Assembly (NCBI GenBank): GCA_963742345.1
Contig: CAVULO010000008.1
Location: forward strand, 372,001-436,000
Source: Pseudolabrys sp963742345
GTDB lineage: Bacteria > Pseudomonadota > Alphaproteobacteria > Rhizobiales > Xanthobacteraceae
Direction of reading: 5' to 3'
Length of the DNA stretch: 64,000 bases
Within the stretch, counting starts at the first letter, position 1, and each line of letters begins with the position of its first letter. The position numbers and the translations under genes are program-made. A model generated the notes under the pieces. The model was given only the letters and a program-made list of their open reading frames with translations, ran no database searches and was not told the origin of the DNA. Below, one piece after another: positions 27,720-36,684 of this stretch.

Positions 27720-28667
27720 TTAAGCAGTGGCGCGCGCGATTTTTAGCCGGGCAAAGTCCTCGCCGGCATGATGTGAAGAACGCGTAAGCGGGGAAGCGGC
27801 CACCATCAGGAAGCCCTTGCTATACGCAACGCTTTCGAGCGCCTTGAACTCATCAGGTGGCACGAAGCGCTTGACCTCGTGATGCTTACGTGTGGGCTGG
27901 AGATATTGCCCAACGGTCAGGAAGTCGACGTCAGCAGAGCGCAGGTCATCCATGACCTGTAACACTTCGTTTCGCTCTTCGCCGAGGCCGACCATAATGC
28001 CCGACTTGGTGAATATCGTCCGATCGAGCTCTTTCACCCGCTGCAATAGCCTGAGCGAATGGAAATAGCGTGCGCCTGGCCGGACCGTGAGATAAAGCGA
28101 CGGGACAGTTTCCAAATTGTGATTGAATACATCGGGTTTTGCCTCGACCACAATTTCCAGCGCGCCTGCCTTGCGCAAGAAATCAGGCGTAAGCACCTCG
28201 ATCGTGGTCTGCGGACAGCGCTCGCGGATGGCGCGGATGGTGTCGGCGAAATGCCGCGCCCCACCGTCGGCCAGATCGTCGCGATCGACCGAAGTAACCA
28301 CAATGTGTGCAAGGCCAAGCCGGGCGGTCGCATCAGCGACATGAGCCGGCTCATTCTGGTCAAGCGAGTTCGGCAGTCCGGTCTTCACGTTGCAGAATGC
28401 ACAGGCACGCGTGCAGGTGTCGCCCATGATCATGAACGTGGCGTGCTTCTTCTCCCAGCACTCGCCGATATTTGGGCAGCCTGCTTCCTCACACACAGTG
28501 TGCAGGCCGTTGTCGCGCATTATCTTTTGGGTGGCGAAATAGCCGGGGGATACTGGCGCTTTAACGCGAATCCAATCCGGCTTCGGACGTACCGATGAAT
28601 CCGGTTTGCGCGCCTTTTCCGGATGGCGCGGGCGTGGATTGTTCACGAGATCGAGGATGATCGCCAT
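27720..28667 (-). CDS. lipA: lipoyl synthase
   Basis: A radical-SAM enzyme of 315 residues that inserts two sulfurs into octanoyl groups on lipoyl domains, serving the E2 and E1-beta domains encoded at 32.7-35.5 kb. The auxiliary cluster motif CEEAGCPNIGEC and the radical-SAM motif CTRACAFC are present, as are GDTCTRACAFCNVKTG and NHNLETVPSLY. The C-terminal R-S-S-x-x-A-x-x region appears as RSSHHAGE. The start at 28667 has AGGAG five bases upstream. The frame is intact. Confidence 0.97.
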   Translation of the reverse strand: MAIILDLVNNPRPRHPEKARKPDSSVRPKPDWIRVKAPVSPGYFATQKIMRDNGLHTVCEEAGCPNIGECWEKKHATFMIMGDTCTRACAFCNVKTGLPNSLDQNEPAHVADATARLGLAHIVVTSVDRDDLADGGARHFADTIRAIRERCPQTTIEVLTPDFLRKAGALEIVVEAKPDVFNHNLETVPSLYLTVRPGARYFHSLRLLQRVKELDRTIFTKSGIMVGLGEERNEVLQVMDDLRSADVDFLTVGQYLQPTRKHHEVKRFVPPDEFKALESVAYSKGFLMVAASPLTRSSHHAGEDFARLKIARATA

Positions 28668-28713
28668 TGCTCCTACTTACGGCTACGGCTGCGTCCTCGC
28701 AAGACCGCGCCGA

Positions 28714-28956
28714 TCAGGCCCTTCGGATTGCCCGCCAAATCAGCAGGAAAACAACTGCGCCAATGGTGGCGGTGATCAGATTGCCCCAGAAATCCGGCAC
28801 CACCTCCAACCGCAGTTTTTCGAACAGGAAGCCGCCGACAATCGCACCCACGAGACCGACCGCAAGATTGTATAGCAAGCCACCGCGTCCGCCGAGAATC
28901 TGGGTAGCGAGCCATCCGGCAATCAAACCGACGATGATCCAGGCAATGACGCTCAC
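28714..28956 (-). CDS. GlsB/YeaQ/YmgE-family small membrane protein
   Basis: An 80-residue protein whose start is a GTG at 28956, preceded by AGGAG at a good distance, giving (M)SVIAWIIVGLIAGWLATQ. Three glycine-rich membrane segments follow (IIVGLIAGWLATQIL, NLAVGLVGAIVGGFLFE, GNLITATIGAVVFLLIW) and a basic tail IRRA. This is the transglycosylase-associated / GlsB-YeaQ-YmgE family, induced by envelope or stationary-phase stress in other bacteria; the molecular role is unclear. It sits 46 bases before lipA on the same strand. Confidence 0.9.
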   Translation of the reverse strand: MSVIAWIIVGLIAGWLATQILGGRGGLLYNLAVGLVGAIVGGFLFEKLRLEVVPDFWGNLITATIGAVVFLLIWRAIRRA

Positions 28957-29042
28957 GGACTTCTCCTGACTTAAGACGTGGCACGAAACTGAAAACGCCG
29001 GTCCGGTCTGGCAGTAACGAAACAAATAAGCCGCCGACAACC

Positions 29043-30098
29043 TCAGGCCGCTTTCGGTGCCATCCGGTGATTGGGCGTCGAATTGGAAATCTTCAGTTCG
29101 CCCTCGTTCATGTCCACGCCAATGTCGGCAAACAGCGGGGTTGAAAGATACCGCTCGCCTGTGTCCGGCAACATGCACAGTACAGTCGAACCAGGTGCGG
29201 CGCCCTTGCAGACCTCGAGCGCGCCGGCAAACGTCGCGCCGGCGGTGATGCCGACAAAGATGCCTTCCTTTTGCGCAAGCTCACGGCTCCATTTCATGGC
29301 GTCGGGCGCAGCGATCGTGATGATACGACTGATCACCCCCATGTCGACGGCGTCGCCCGTAATCTTCGGAATAAAATCTGGGCTCCAGCCTTGCATCGGA
29401 TGCGGTTTAAATGCTGCGTTCGGCTTGGCTGGCGAGCCGTCAGGATTACGCTCCTGCTTGGAGCCGCTGGAAAGCATAGGCGCATCGGCCGGTTCACAGA
29501 CGACGATCTTGGTGTCAGGTCGCTCCTTGGCGAGAACGCGGGCGACACCTTTGAGCGTCCCTCCCGTACCGAAGCCGGTGACCCAGTAGTCGAGCTTCTC
29601 GCCCTTGAAGTCGTCTACTATCTCGCGCGCGGTGGTGCGCGAATGCATGTCGGGATTAGCCTCGTTCTCGAATTGACGAGTGAGGAACCAGCCGTGCGTT
29701 TTTGCTAGCTCAATCGCCTTATTCACCATACCCAGTCCGCGTTCGGCCGCTGGTGTGAGAATTACCTTGGCGCCGAGGAAACGCATCAGTTTGCGCCGCT
29801 CGACGCTGAATGTTTCGGCCATGGTCACTACAAGCGGATACCCTTTCGCTGCGCAGACCATCGCGAGACCGATACCGGTATTGCCGGAGGTCGCTTCGAT
29901 CACAGTCTGGCCGGGTTTGAGTTCGCCGGATTTTTCTGCCGCCTCGATAACGCCGAGTGCCAGGCGATCTTTAACCGAGCCAAGTGGATTGAATGCCTCG
30001 ATCTTAACAAACAGGTTGATGGCTTTCGGCGCCAGCTTGTTGATGCGGACCACAGGCGTGCGGCCCACAGTTTCGAGAATGCTCGAGAATTTGGCCAT
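29043..30098 (-). CDS. cysK: cysteine synthase A
   Basis: A 351-residue PLP enzyme making cysteine from O-acetylserine and sulfide. It begins MAKFSSILETVGRTPVVRINKL. The PLP lysine lies in NPLGSVKDRLAL and the substrate loop in EATSGNTGIGLA; GFGTGGTLKGVARVL binds the PLP phosphate. The start is the ATG at 30098 after GAGGAA; an upstream in-frame ATG at 30131 overlaps lpd. An insertion of about 20 residues near SSGSKQERNPDGSPAKPNAAF is longer than in E. coli CysK. The gene is 29 bases after lpd and could also serve sulfur supply for lipoate, but that link is only positional. Confidence 0.94.
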   Translation of the reverse strand: MAKFSSILETVGRTPVVRINKLAPKAINLFVKIEAFNPLGSVKDRLALGVIEAAEKSGELKPGQTVIEATSGNTGIGLAMVCAAKGYPLVVTMAETFSVERRKLMRFLGAKVILTPAAERGLGMVNKAIELAKTHGWFLTRQFENEANPDMHSRTTAREIVDDFKGEKLDYWVTGFGTGGTLKGVARVLAKERPDTKIVVCEPADAPMLSSGSKQERNPDGSPAKPNAAFKPHPMQGWSPDFIPKITGDAVDMGVISRIITIAAPDAMKWSRELAQKEGIFVGITAGATFAGALEVCKGAAPGSTVLCMLPDTGERYLSTPLFADIGVDMNEGELKISNSTPNHRMAPKAA

Positions 30099-30127
30099 TG
30101 GTCGTTCCTCTTCACGCGATTCAACGT

Positions 30128-31546
30128 TCACACATTTAGAACACGGCCGTACGCATCGAGAACCGCTTCCTTCATCATTTCCGACAAGGTCGGATGCGGG
30201 AAAACGGTGTGCATCAACTCTTCTTCGGTGGTCTCCAAATTCATTGCCACGACATAGCCCTGGATCAATTCGGTGACTTCAGCGCCAACCATATGGGCAC
30301 CGAGCAACTGTCCGGTTTTCTTGTCAAAGATGACCTTTACCAGTCCCTGGTCCTCGCCAAGAGCAATCGCCTTGCCGTTACCCATGAAGGGAAATCGGCC
30401 GACGCGAATGTCGAGCTTCTTTTCCTTGGCCGCCTGTTCTGTAAGACCGACGGAAGCGATTTGCGGCGAACAATAAGTGCAGCCCGGGATCATTAGTTTA
30501 TTCATTGGGTGAGGATTGAGGCCCTTGATCGCCTCGATGCAGACGATGCCTTCATGTTCGGCTTTGTGTGCCAACATCGGCGCTCCCGAAACATCACCGA
30601 TGGCGTAGATTCCGGAAATATTTGTTTTGTTGAATTGATCGACGACGATAATGCCGCGATCGGTCTTTACACCGAGTTTTTCCAAGCCAAGATTTTCGAT
30701 ATTGCCAACGACTCCAACCGCAGAAATGACGCGCTCTACGGTGATCGTCTGCGACTTGCCGGCCTCTTCGACGGTCGCGGTGACGCTATCGCTTTTCCTG
30801 TCGAGCTTCGTCACTTTCGCATTCGTGTGAACCTTGATGCCTTGCTTCTCAAAGCTCTTGCGAGCAAAGGCTTGGATTTCTTGATCCTCAACCGGCAAAA
30901 TCTGCGGCAGCACCTCAACCACCGTCACCTCGGAGCCGAGCGTGCGGTAGAATGACGCGAACTCAATGCCGATCGCTCCCGAGCCGATCACCAGCAAGGA
31001 TTTTGGCACGCGATCGGGTGCCATCGCTTCAAAATAAGTCCACACAAGCTTTTTGTCGGGTTCGATCCCCGGCAGCACACGCGGGCGGGCTCCGGTTGCG
31101 ATGATTACGTGCTTGGCTTGATATTGCCCCGGCCCCAGCGCGCCCTTCGGCATGTCGCTTTTCGATGCTTTCACGGCGACCTTGCCGGGTGCCTCGATCG
31201 AAGCTTCACCCCAGATGATCGACACTTTGTTCTTCTTCATCAGGTAGCCGACGCCATCGTTGAGGCGCTTGGACACGGCGCGTGAGCGCTGGACCACGGC
31301 CTTGGCGTCATAGCGGACATTGTCAGCATTCAGCCCAAAGTCCTTGGCGTGCTGCATGTAATGAAACACTTCCGCCGAGCGGAGTAGTGCTTTGGTAGGG
31401 ATGCAGCCCCAGTTAAGGCATATGCCGCCGAGATAGTCGCGTTCAACGATCGCCGTCTTGAACCCGAGCTGCGCCGCGCGGATGGCGGTGACATAACCGC
31501 CGGGACCGGAGCCGATAATCAGGACGTCAAAGGAGGTATCGGCCAC
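30128..31546 (-). CDS. lpdA: dihydrolipoamide dehydrogenase (E3)
   Basis: The FAD-dependent E3 component reoxidises dihydrolipoamide for pyruvate dehydrogenase. The FAD motif (VLIIGSGPGGYVTAIRAAQLG), redox-active disulfide (GGICLNWGCIPTKALL), NAD motif (LLVIGSGAIGIEFASFY) and catalytic His-Glu region (HTVFPHPTLSEMMKEA) are all present. The start is best placed at a GTG at 31546 after GGAGA, giving (V)ADTSFDVLI; earlier starts add about 20 unrelated residues. It is separated from pdhC by a + strand gene, so it probably has its own promoter near 31.6 kb. Confidence 0.96.
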   Translation of the reverse strand: MADTSFDVLIIGSGPGGYVTAIRAAQLGFKTAIVERDYLGGICLNWGCIPTKALLRSAEVFHYMQHAKDFGLNADNVRYDAKAVVQRSRAVSKRLNDGVGYLMKKNKVSIIWGEASIEAPGKVAVKASKSDMPKGALGPGQYQAKHVIIATGARPRVLPGIEPDKKLVWTYFEAMAPDRVPKSLLVIGSGAIGIEFASFYRTLGSEVTVVEVLPQILPVEDQEIQAFARKSFEKQGIKVHTNAKVTKLDRKSDSVTATVEEAGKSQTITVERVISAVGVVGNIENLGLEKLGVKTDRGIIVVDQFNKTNISGIYAIGDVSGAPMLAHKAEHEGIVCIEAIKGLNPHPMNKLMIPGCTYCSPQIASVGLTEQAAKEKKLDIRVGRFPFMGNGKAIALGEDQGLVKVIFDKKTGQLLGAHMVGAEVTELIQGYVVAMNLETTEEELMHTVFPHPTLSEMMKEAVLDAYGRVLNV

Positions 31547-31694
31547 GCGCGTATCTCCGCTGCATAGATATTGGCGTCTTTCGTCTCCCATAAGGTGGCG
31601 CTTCAATCAAGCGCTGCCACCACCCCATTGAATAGAATGATTTTAGGGAATCTAATTCTTGCAACAACAGGATCAAAACCCGGGAGAAAACGCT

Positions 31695-32462
31695 ATGGCC
31701 AGGATCATCGGGCGTCTTGCTGCCTTCACTTTATTTGTCGCAGTGCAGGTGACATGGGCCGATGCCGCCGAGATCCAGGTTTTCAGCACCGTCGGTATCA
31801 AGAGCGTGCTGGAGGAACTGGTGCCAAAATTCGAAAAGGCGACCGGCAATAAGTTGAATATCACCTGGAGCACTGCCGCCTTGCTGACAAAGCGCGTGCA
31901 ATCGGGCGAACAAGCAGATGCGGTCGTCCTGATCAAAAGCAATGTCGACACCCTGCTTAAGGACGGCAAGATAGTGCCAGGCACCGATACACTGTTTGGG
32001 CAGTCGATTTTCGCGGTCGGCGTGAAATCCGGTACGCCTAAGCCGGACATCTCGACGCCGGACGCTTTCAAACAAAGCCTGTTGGCCGCCAAGGGGCTTA
32101 GTTATTCCGATCCGGCGACCGGTGGCGCCAGTGGCGTCTATATCGCCAAGCAGATCGAGCGCATGGGAATTGCCGAGCAACTGAAAGGCAAGACGAAGCA
32201 TCCGCCGTCAGGTGGTCTTTCGGGAACTCTTCTGGTCACCGGCGATGCCGACATCGCCATCAATTCGAAACCTGAACTCCTATCGGTCCCCGGCGTCGAA
32301 GTGGTCGGCCCCCTGCCAGGCGATATGGCCTTCACAGTTGTTTACGCGGCTGCCGTCCAGACCGGCGCGGCGCAATCCGATGCGGCAAAATTATTCGTCA
32401 ACTACTTGAAGTCACCGGAGGCGCAAGCCGTTTTCAAGGCGAAGGGGTATGATCCGGCCTGA
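31695..32462 (+). CDS. ModA-like periplasmic substrate-binding protein, orphan
   Basis: A 255-residue protein with a signal peptide (ARIIGRLAAFTLFVAVQVTWADA) and a type II periplasmic-binding fold. It reads IQVFSTVGIKSVLEELVPKFEKATG, TWSTAALLTKRVQSGEQADAVVL and SYSDPATGGASGVYIAKQIERMG, and resembles the ModA (molybdate) family. No ModB or ModC genes are close, so the ligand may be an organic acid or another oxyanion. The start at 31695 follows GGGAGAAA. It is the only + strand gene between 25.3 and 37 kb and splits pdhC from lpd, which suggests insertion into an older pdh-lpd operon. Confidence 0.85.
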   Translation: MARIIGRLAAFTLFVAVQVTWADAAEIQVFSTVGIKSVLEELVPKFEKATGNKLNITWSTAALLTKRVQSGEQADAVVLIKSNVDTLLKDGKIVPGTDTLFGQSIFAVGVKSGTPKPDISTPDAFKQSLLAAKGLSYSDPATGGASGVYIAKQIERMGIAEQLKGKTKHPPSGGLSGTLLVTGDADIAINSKPELLSVPGVEVVGPLPGDMAFTVVYAAAVQTGAAQSDAAKLFVNYLKSPEAQAVFKAKGYDPA

Positions 32463-32477
32463 GGCGTGAGCGTTCAC

Positions 32478-32672
32478 CTACGTCGCCGTACGCCGAGCCG
32501 CACAACGTCCACGGATCCACCATTCCAGCACCATTAGTAAGATGAGGACCAAGCCCCCACAATAGGCGAACGGCTGCCAGATATTGCGCGACAACTGTTC
32601 CCCCGAGAAAAATGCGAGGTAGATGATATCCTGACCTAGCGGGTTGAGAACAACGACCGCGGCCAACACCAT
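32478..32672 (-). CDS. 64-residue membrane protein downstream of pdhC
   Basis: The product starts MVLAAVVVLNPLGQDIIYLAFF and has a strong membrane span (YCGGLVLILLMVLEWWI) with a basic end RGRCAARRTAT. The upstream in-frame codon limit is the pdhC stop itself (TGA at 32700-32702), so the ATG at 32672 is the only ordinary start. A competing - strand frame (32434-32703) has no membrane pattern. It ends 16 bases from the converging ModA-like gene. I cannot assign a function; translation may depend on coupling to pdhC because no ribosome site is seen. Confidence 0.6.
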   Translation of the reverse strand: MVLAAVVVLNPLGQDIIYLAFFSGEQLSRNIWQPFAYCGGLVLILLMVLEWWIRGRCAARRTAT

Positions 32673-32699
32673 CGTGATCCATGGCCATCGCGGCCATGA

Positions 32700-34043
32700 T
32701 CACACCACCATCATCACCGGGTTTTCGATCAATATTTTGAATGCGCCTATAAGCTCGGCGCCAAGCGCGCCGTCGACGGCGCGATGATCGCAGGACAGCG
32801 TCACGCTCATGATGGTGGCGGCTTCGATCTTGCCGTTGCGCACGACCGCGCGTTCCTCACCCACCCCGACCGCAAGGATCGTCGACTGCGGCGGATTAAT
32901 CACGGCCGTGAAGTCCTTGATGCCGTACATGCCGAGGTTCGAAACCGACGAAGTGCCGCCCTGGTACTCGTGCGGCTTGAGCTTGCGGTCGCGCGCGCGA
33001 ACGGCGAGATCGCGCATTTCGTTTGAGATTGCCGACAAGGATTTGCTTTCGGCGCTGCGCACGATCGGTGTGATTAGCCCGCCTGGCAAAGCCACGGCGA
33101 CGCCGATATCGGAATGCTTGTGTTTGAGCATGCCGGCCTCGGTCCAGCTCACATTCGCGTCGGGCACGCGCTGGAGCGCGAGCGCGAGCGCCTTGATGAC
33201 GAAATCATTGACCGAAAGCTTGTAGGCGGGTTTGCCCTCTTTGTTCTTCGGCGCGGCTGCGTTGATCTCCTCGCGCGCGGCCATCAGCCGGCCGATATCG
33301 CAATCCATGGTCTCATAAAAGTGCGGAATAGTTTGCACCGAAGCGGTAAGCCGTTGCGCGATGGTGCGCCGCATACCGTCATGCGGCACCAGGTCGTATG
33401 AGCCCTCCTCATAGAGCGAGCGGATCTGCGAATCGGACATTGACGGGGCGACTGCCGAGGCGCCCGCTGGCGTGCCACCCAATGCCCGCAAACCTTTTCC
33501 GGATTTGGCCTGCTCGATGTCGCGCGCAATGATGCGACCATGTGGACCCGAGCCCTGCACGCGGTTGAGATCGATATTGCCTTCTTTGGCGAGCCGGCGC
33601 GCGAGCGGTGAAGAGAAAATGCGATTTTGGCTCTTCGACGGCGGTGCAGGTGCCGATGAGACCTTGGGCGCGCTGGGCGCTACAACCGGAGCGAGTTTTT
33701 CAGCAGCAGTAGGTTTTGGCGCCGGCGCCGGCTTCGCGGTTGCCTGAGGGGCCGCTTGAGCTGCGCTCTTCGCCGCGCCGGCCGCTGCCTTGACGTCTTC
33801 GCCCTCGCCCGCGAGCACGGCAATGACCGAATTTACCGCCACGTCCTGCGTGCCTTCCGGCACCACGATCTTGACGAGCGTGCCATCATCGATGGCCTCG
33901 TATTCCATTGTGGCCTTGTCGGTTTCGATTTCGGCGATCACATCGCCGGACTTGACCTTGTCACCCTCCTTTTTCAGCCATCGCGCAAGGTTGCCCTTCT
34001 CCATTGTGGGCGAAAGTGCTGGCATGAGGATGTTAGTGGGCAT
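32700..34043 (-). CDS. pdhC: pyruvate dehydrogenase E2, dihydrolipoamide acetyltransferase
   Basis: A 447-residue core subunit. The lipoyl domain (residues 1-80) carries the lipoylated lysine in IETDKATMEYEA. An Ala/Pro-rich linker follows (90-150), then the peripheral-subunit binding domain (SSPLARRLAKEGNIDLNRVQGSGPHGRIIARDIE) and the catalytic domain ending with the DHRAVDG motif near the C-terminus. It transfers the acetyl group to CoA. It follows pdhB after seven bases. The lipoyl domain is nearly the same as the one on PdhB. Confidence 0.97.
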   Translation of the reverse strand: MPTNILMPALSPTMEKGNLARWLKKEGDKVKSGDVIAEIETDKATMEYEAIDDGTLVKIVVPEGTQDVAVNSVIAVLAGEGEDVKAAAGAAKSAAQAAPQATAKPAPAPKPTAAEKLAPVVAPSAPKVSSAPAPPSKSQNRIFSSPLARRLAKEGNIDLNRVQGSGPHGRIIARDIEQAKSGKGLRALGGTPAGASAVAPSMSDSQIRSLYEEGSYDLVPHDGMRRTIAQRLTASVQTIPHFYETMDCDIGRLMAAREEINAAAPKNKEGKPAYKLSVNDFVIKALALALQRVPDANVSWTEAGMLKHKHSDIGVAVALPGGLITPIVRSAESKSLSAISNEMRDLAVRARDRKLKPHEYQGGTSSVSNLGMYGIKDFTAVINPPQSTILAVGVGEERAVVRNGKIEAATIMSVTLSCDHRAVDGALGAELIGAFKILIENPVMMVV

Positions 34044-34050
34044 TTCCTAC

Positions 34051-35463
34051 CTACCGGTAGCAAACAGTCTTGACCGCCTCGACCACTTCCGCGACCGAGG
34101 GCAGTGCCAGCTTTTCCAGGTTAGCCGCGTAAGGCATCGGCACGTCCTTACCGCACACGCGCATGACCGGTGCATCCATGTAATCGAATGCGTGCTCCAT
34201 GATACGGGCGGCGATCTCCGCGCCGACGCCGCTCTGCTGCCAGCCTTCTTCCACCGTGACCGCACGCCCAGTTTTCTGCACGGATGCTACGATTGTATCG
34301 GTGTCCATCGGCTTGAGCGTGCGAAGATCGATCACCTCAGCATCGATGCCATCGTTAGCCAATTCTTCGGCAGCCTTGAGCGCATAGGTCATGCCCATCG
34401 ACCACGCAACGATCGTCACGTCATTGCCGGCGCGCGCAATTCTCGCCTTGCCGATCGGCAATACAAAATCATCGAGTTTCGGCACCGGCGACGAATGGCC
34501 ATAGAGGATTTCGTTTTCCAGGAATATCACGGGATTGAGATCGCGAATCGCGGCCTTCAGCAAGCCTTTGGCATCGGCAGCGGTCGAAGGTGCAATCACC
34601 TTCAGGCCGGGGATGTGCGAATACCAGGACGAATAGTCTTGGCTATGTTGCGCGGCAACGCGGGCGGCAGCGCCGTTAGGCCCGCGGAAAACGATTTGGC
34701 AGCCCATTTGTCCGCCGGACATGTAGAGCGTCTTCGCCGCGGAATTGATCAGCTGGTCCATCGCCTGCATGGCGAAATTGAACGTCATGAATTCGACGAC
34801 GGGCTTGAGACCAGCGAGCGCCGCGCCGATGCCGAGGCCGGCAAAGCCGTGCTCCGTGATCGGCGTGTCGATTACGCGCTTGGCGCCAAATTCCTGCAAC
34901 AAGCCCTGCGTGACCTTGTAGGCGCCCTGATATTCGGCGACCTCCTCGCCCATCACAAACACATCCTTGTCGCGGCGCATCTCCTCAGCCATCGCGTCGC
35001 GCAAAGCTTCGCGCATGGTCATCGTGACGAGTTCAGTACCTTCGGGGATGTCGGGATCACTCGCGGCCTGCGGCGCCGGAGCCTGCGGCGCCTTCGCGGG
35101 CTTTGGCACCGGTGTGTCTGACGCTTTCACTTGAGAATTTTGTGTGGCCGCCGGCGGTACGGACTCGGCCGGCTTTTGTTGCTGAGCAGGCTTGGCCGAT
35201 TTTATTGCAGTCTTGTCCTCGCCCTCACTCAGGATCACCGCGATCGGCGTATTGACCGCCACGTCGGCTGTGCCTTCTGGTACTAAAATTTTTCCGAGCG
35301 TGCCCTCATCAGCCGCTTCGACTTCCATCGTTGCCTTGTCTGTCTCGATTTCCGCTATGACGTCGCCGGATTTGACTTTGTCGCCCTCCTTCTTGAGCCA
35401 TTTGGCGAGGTTGCCCTTTTCCATCGTGGGCGAGAGCGCGGGCATGAGCACTTCGGTCGGCAT
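34051..35463 (-). CDS. pdhB: pyruvate dehydrogenase E1 beta with N-terminal lipoyl domain
   Basis: A 470-residue protein: a lipoyl domain at residues 1-80 (MPALSPTMEKGNLAKWLKKE, IETDKATMEVEA), a Pro/Ala/Lys linker at 85-140, then the transketolase-like E1 beta domain (REALRDAMAEEMRRDKDVFVMGEEVAEYQGAYKVTQGL, TPITEHGFAGLGIGAAL, VEEGWQQSGVGAEIAARIME). The lipoyl extension on E1 beta is known in Alphaproteobacteria such as Sinorhizobium and Zymomonas. The start is the ATG at 35463; a longer in-frame start at 35550 overlaps pdhA. The frame is intact. Confidence 0.96.
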   Translation of the reverse strand: MPTEVLMPALSPTMEKGNLAKWLKKEGDKVKSGDVIAEIETDKATMEVEAADEGTLGKILVPEGTADVAVNTPIAVILSEGEDKTAIKSAKPAQQQKPAESVPPAATQNSQVKASDTPVPKPAKAPQAPAPQAASDPDIPEGTELVTMTMREALRDAMAEEMRRDKDVFVMGEEVAEYQGAYKVTQGLLQEFGAKRVIDTPITEHGFAGLGIGAALAGLKPVVEFMTFNFAMQAMDQLINSAAKTLYMSGGQMGCQIVFRGPNGAAARVAAQHSQDYSSWYSHIPGLKVIAPSTAADAKGLLKAAIRDLNPVIFLENEILYGHSSPVPKLDDFVLPIGKARIARAGNDVTIVAWSMGMTYALKAAEELANDGIDAEVIDLRTLKPMDTDTIVASVQKTGRAVTVEEGWQQSGVGAEIAARIMEHAFDYMDAPVMRVCGKDVPMPYAANLEKLALPSVAEVVEAVKTVCYR

Positions 35464-35491
35464 GGGCGCAATATTTTCCGAGGCAACAGGA

Positions 35492-36499
35492 TCAGCGATA
35501 GATGTCGGTATAGAGTTCTGACACGTCAGGTTCCGGGTCGTGGGTGGCAAATTCCGCCGCCTGGTTGATTAGGTCGCGTACTTCGCCGTCGATTTTCTTC
35601 AACACGTCCTCGCTAGCGAATTTCTTTTCAAGGATACGATGGCGTGCCATGTCGATCGGATCGTGGTGTGTGCGGACCTCATCAACTTCTTCGCGGGTGC
35701 GGTACTTCGCCGGATCGGACATCGAGTGCCCGCGATAGCGATATGTAAGCATCTCGAGGATATAAGGACCTTTGCCGGACCGGCACCATTGCGCCGCTTT
35801 CTCGCCTGCCGCCTTCACTGCGCGCACGTCCATTCCATCTACTTGGTCACCGGGAATATTGAAGGACAGGCCGCGACGAGACAGGTTCACTTCGGCCGAG
35901 GCACGGGTAATTGCGGTCCCCATGGCGTAACGATTGTTCTCAATCACATAAATCACGGGCAGCTTCCAGAGCTCCGCCATGTTGAAGCTCTCATAGACCT
36001 GACCCTGGTTGGCCGCGCCGTCCCCGAAATAGGTGACGGTGATGTTTTTGTTGCCGCGGTAGTGGTTGGCGAAGGCCAAGCCGGTTCCGAGCGGAACTTG
36101 CGCACCTACAATCCCGTGGCCACCGTAGAAGCCCTTCTCCACACTGAACATATGCATGGAGCCGCCTTTGCCCTTGGAATATCCGTGCGTGCGTCCGGTG
36201 AGCTCGGCCATCACGCCCTTCGGATCCATGCCGGTTGCAAGCATATGGCCGTGGTCGCGATACCCGGTGATGACCTGGTCGCCCTCTTGGAGCGCCATTT
36301 GTATGCCGACCACTACGGCTTCCTGGCCGATATAGAGATGGCAAAAGCCGCCAATCAGTCCCATGCCGTACATTTGGCCCGCCTTCTCTTCAAAGCGGCG
36401 GATAGTCAGCATGGTACGGTAGGCGGAAAACTCCTGTTCCTTGCTGAAGTCGACGACGGATTTGGCGTCGGCGCCTGGATTTTTTTGGTCGACCGCCAT
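35492..36499 (-). CDS. pdhA: pyruvate dehydrogenase E1 alpha
   Basis: The thiamine-diphosphate-binding E1 alpha subunit, 335 residues. Motifs are RRFEEKAGQMYGMGLIGGFCHLYIGQEA, GYRDHGHMLA and the ThDP motif TYFGDGAANQGQVYESFNMAELWKLPVIYVIENNRYAMGT; the phosphorylation-loop equivalent is YRYRGHSMSDPAKYR. The start is ATG at 36499 (after GGAG); a GTG two codons upstream is weaker. First gene of pdhA-pdhB-pdhC. Its promoter should lie in the 180 bases before ftsB's end. Confidence 0.97.
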   Translation of the reverse strand: MAVDQKNPGADAKSVVDFSKEQEFSAYRTMLTIRRFEEKAGQMYGMGLIGGFCHLYIGQEAVVVGIQMALQEGDQVITGYRDHGHMLATGMDPKGVMAELTGRTHGYSKGKGGSMHMFSVEKGFYGGHGIVGAQVPLGTGLAFANHYRGNKNITVTYFGDGAANQGQVYESFNMAELWKLPVIYVIENNRYAMGTAITRASAEVNLSRRGLSFNIPGDQVDGMDVRAVKAAGEKAAQWCRSGKGPYILEMLTYRYRGHSMSDPAKYRTREEVDEVRTHHDPIDMARHRILEKKFASEDVLKKIDGEVRDLINQAAEFATHDPEPDVSELYTDIYR

Positions 36500-36684
36500 T
36501 ATCACTCCCTACGAAAGCGTCCGGCAATTGTAACGTGGCGTCGGTCGGCTTCCGAGAACCCCATAGCTTAAATTGCATCGCGGCGAAAGCACGGGGCCGC
36601 CGCCCGGAATTGCGCAAAACACGTCAAAATTGGCCGAAAATTTCAAGGCGGACGGTAGATAACACCGCCGCTTGGATACGGTTG

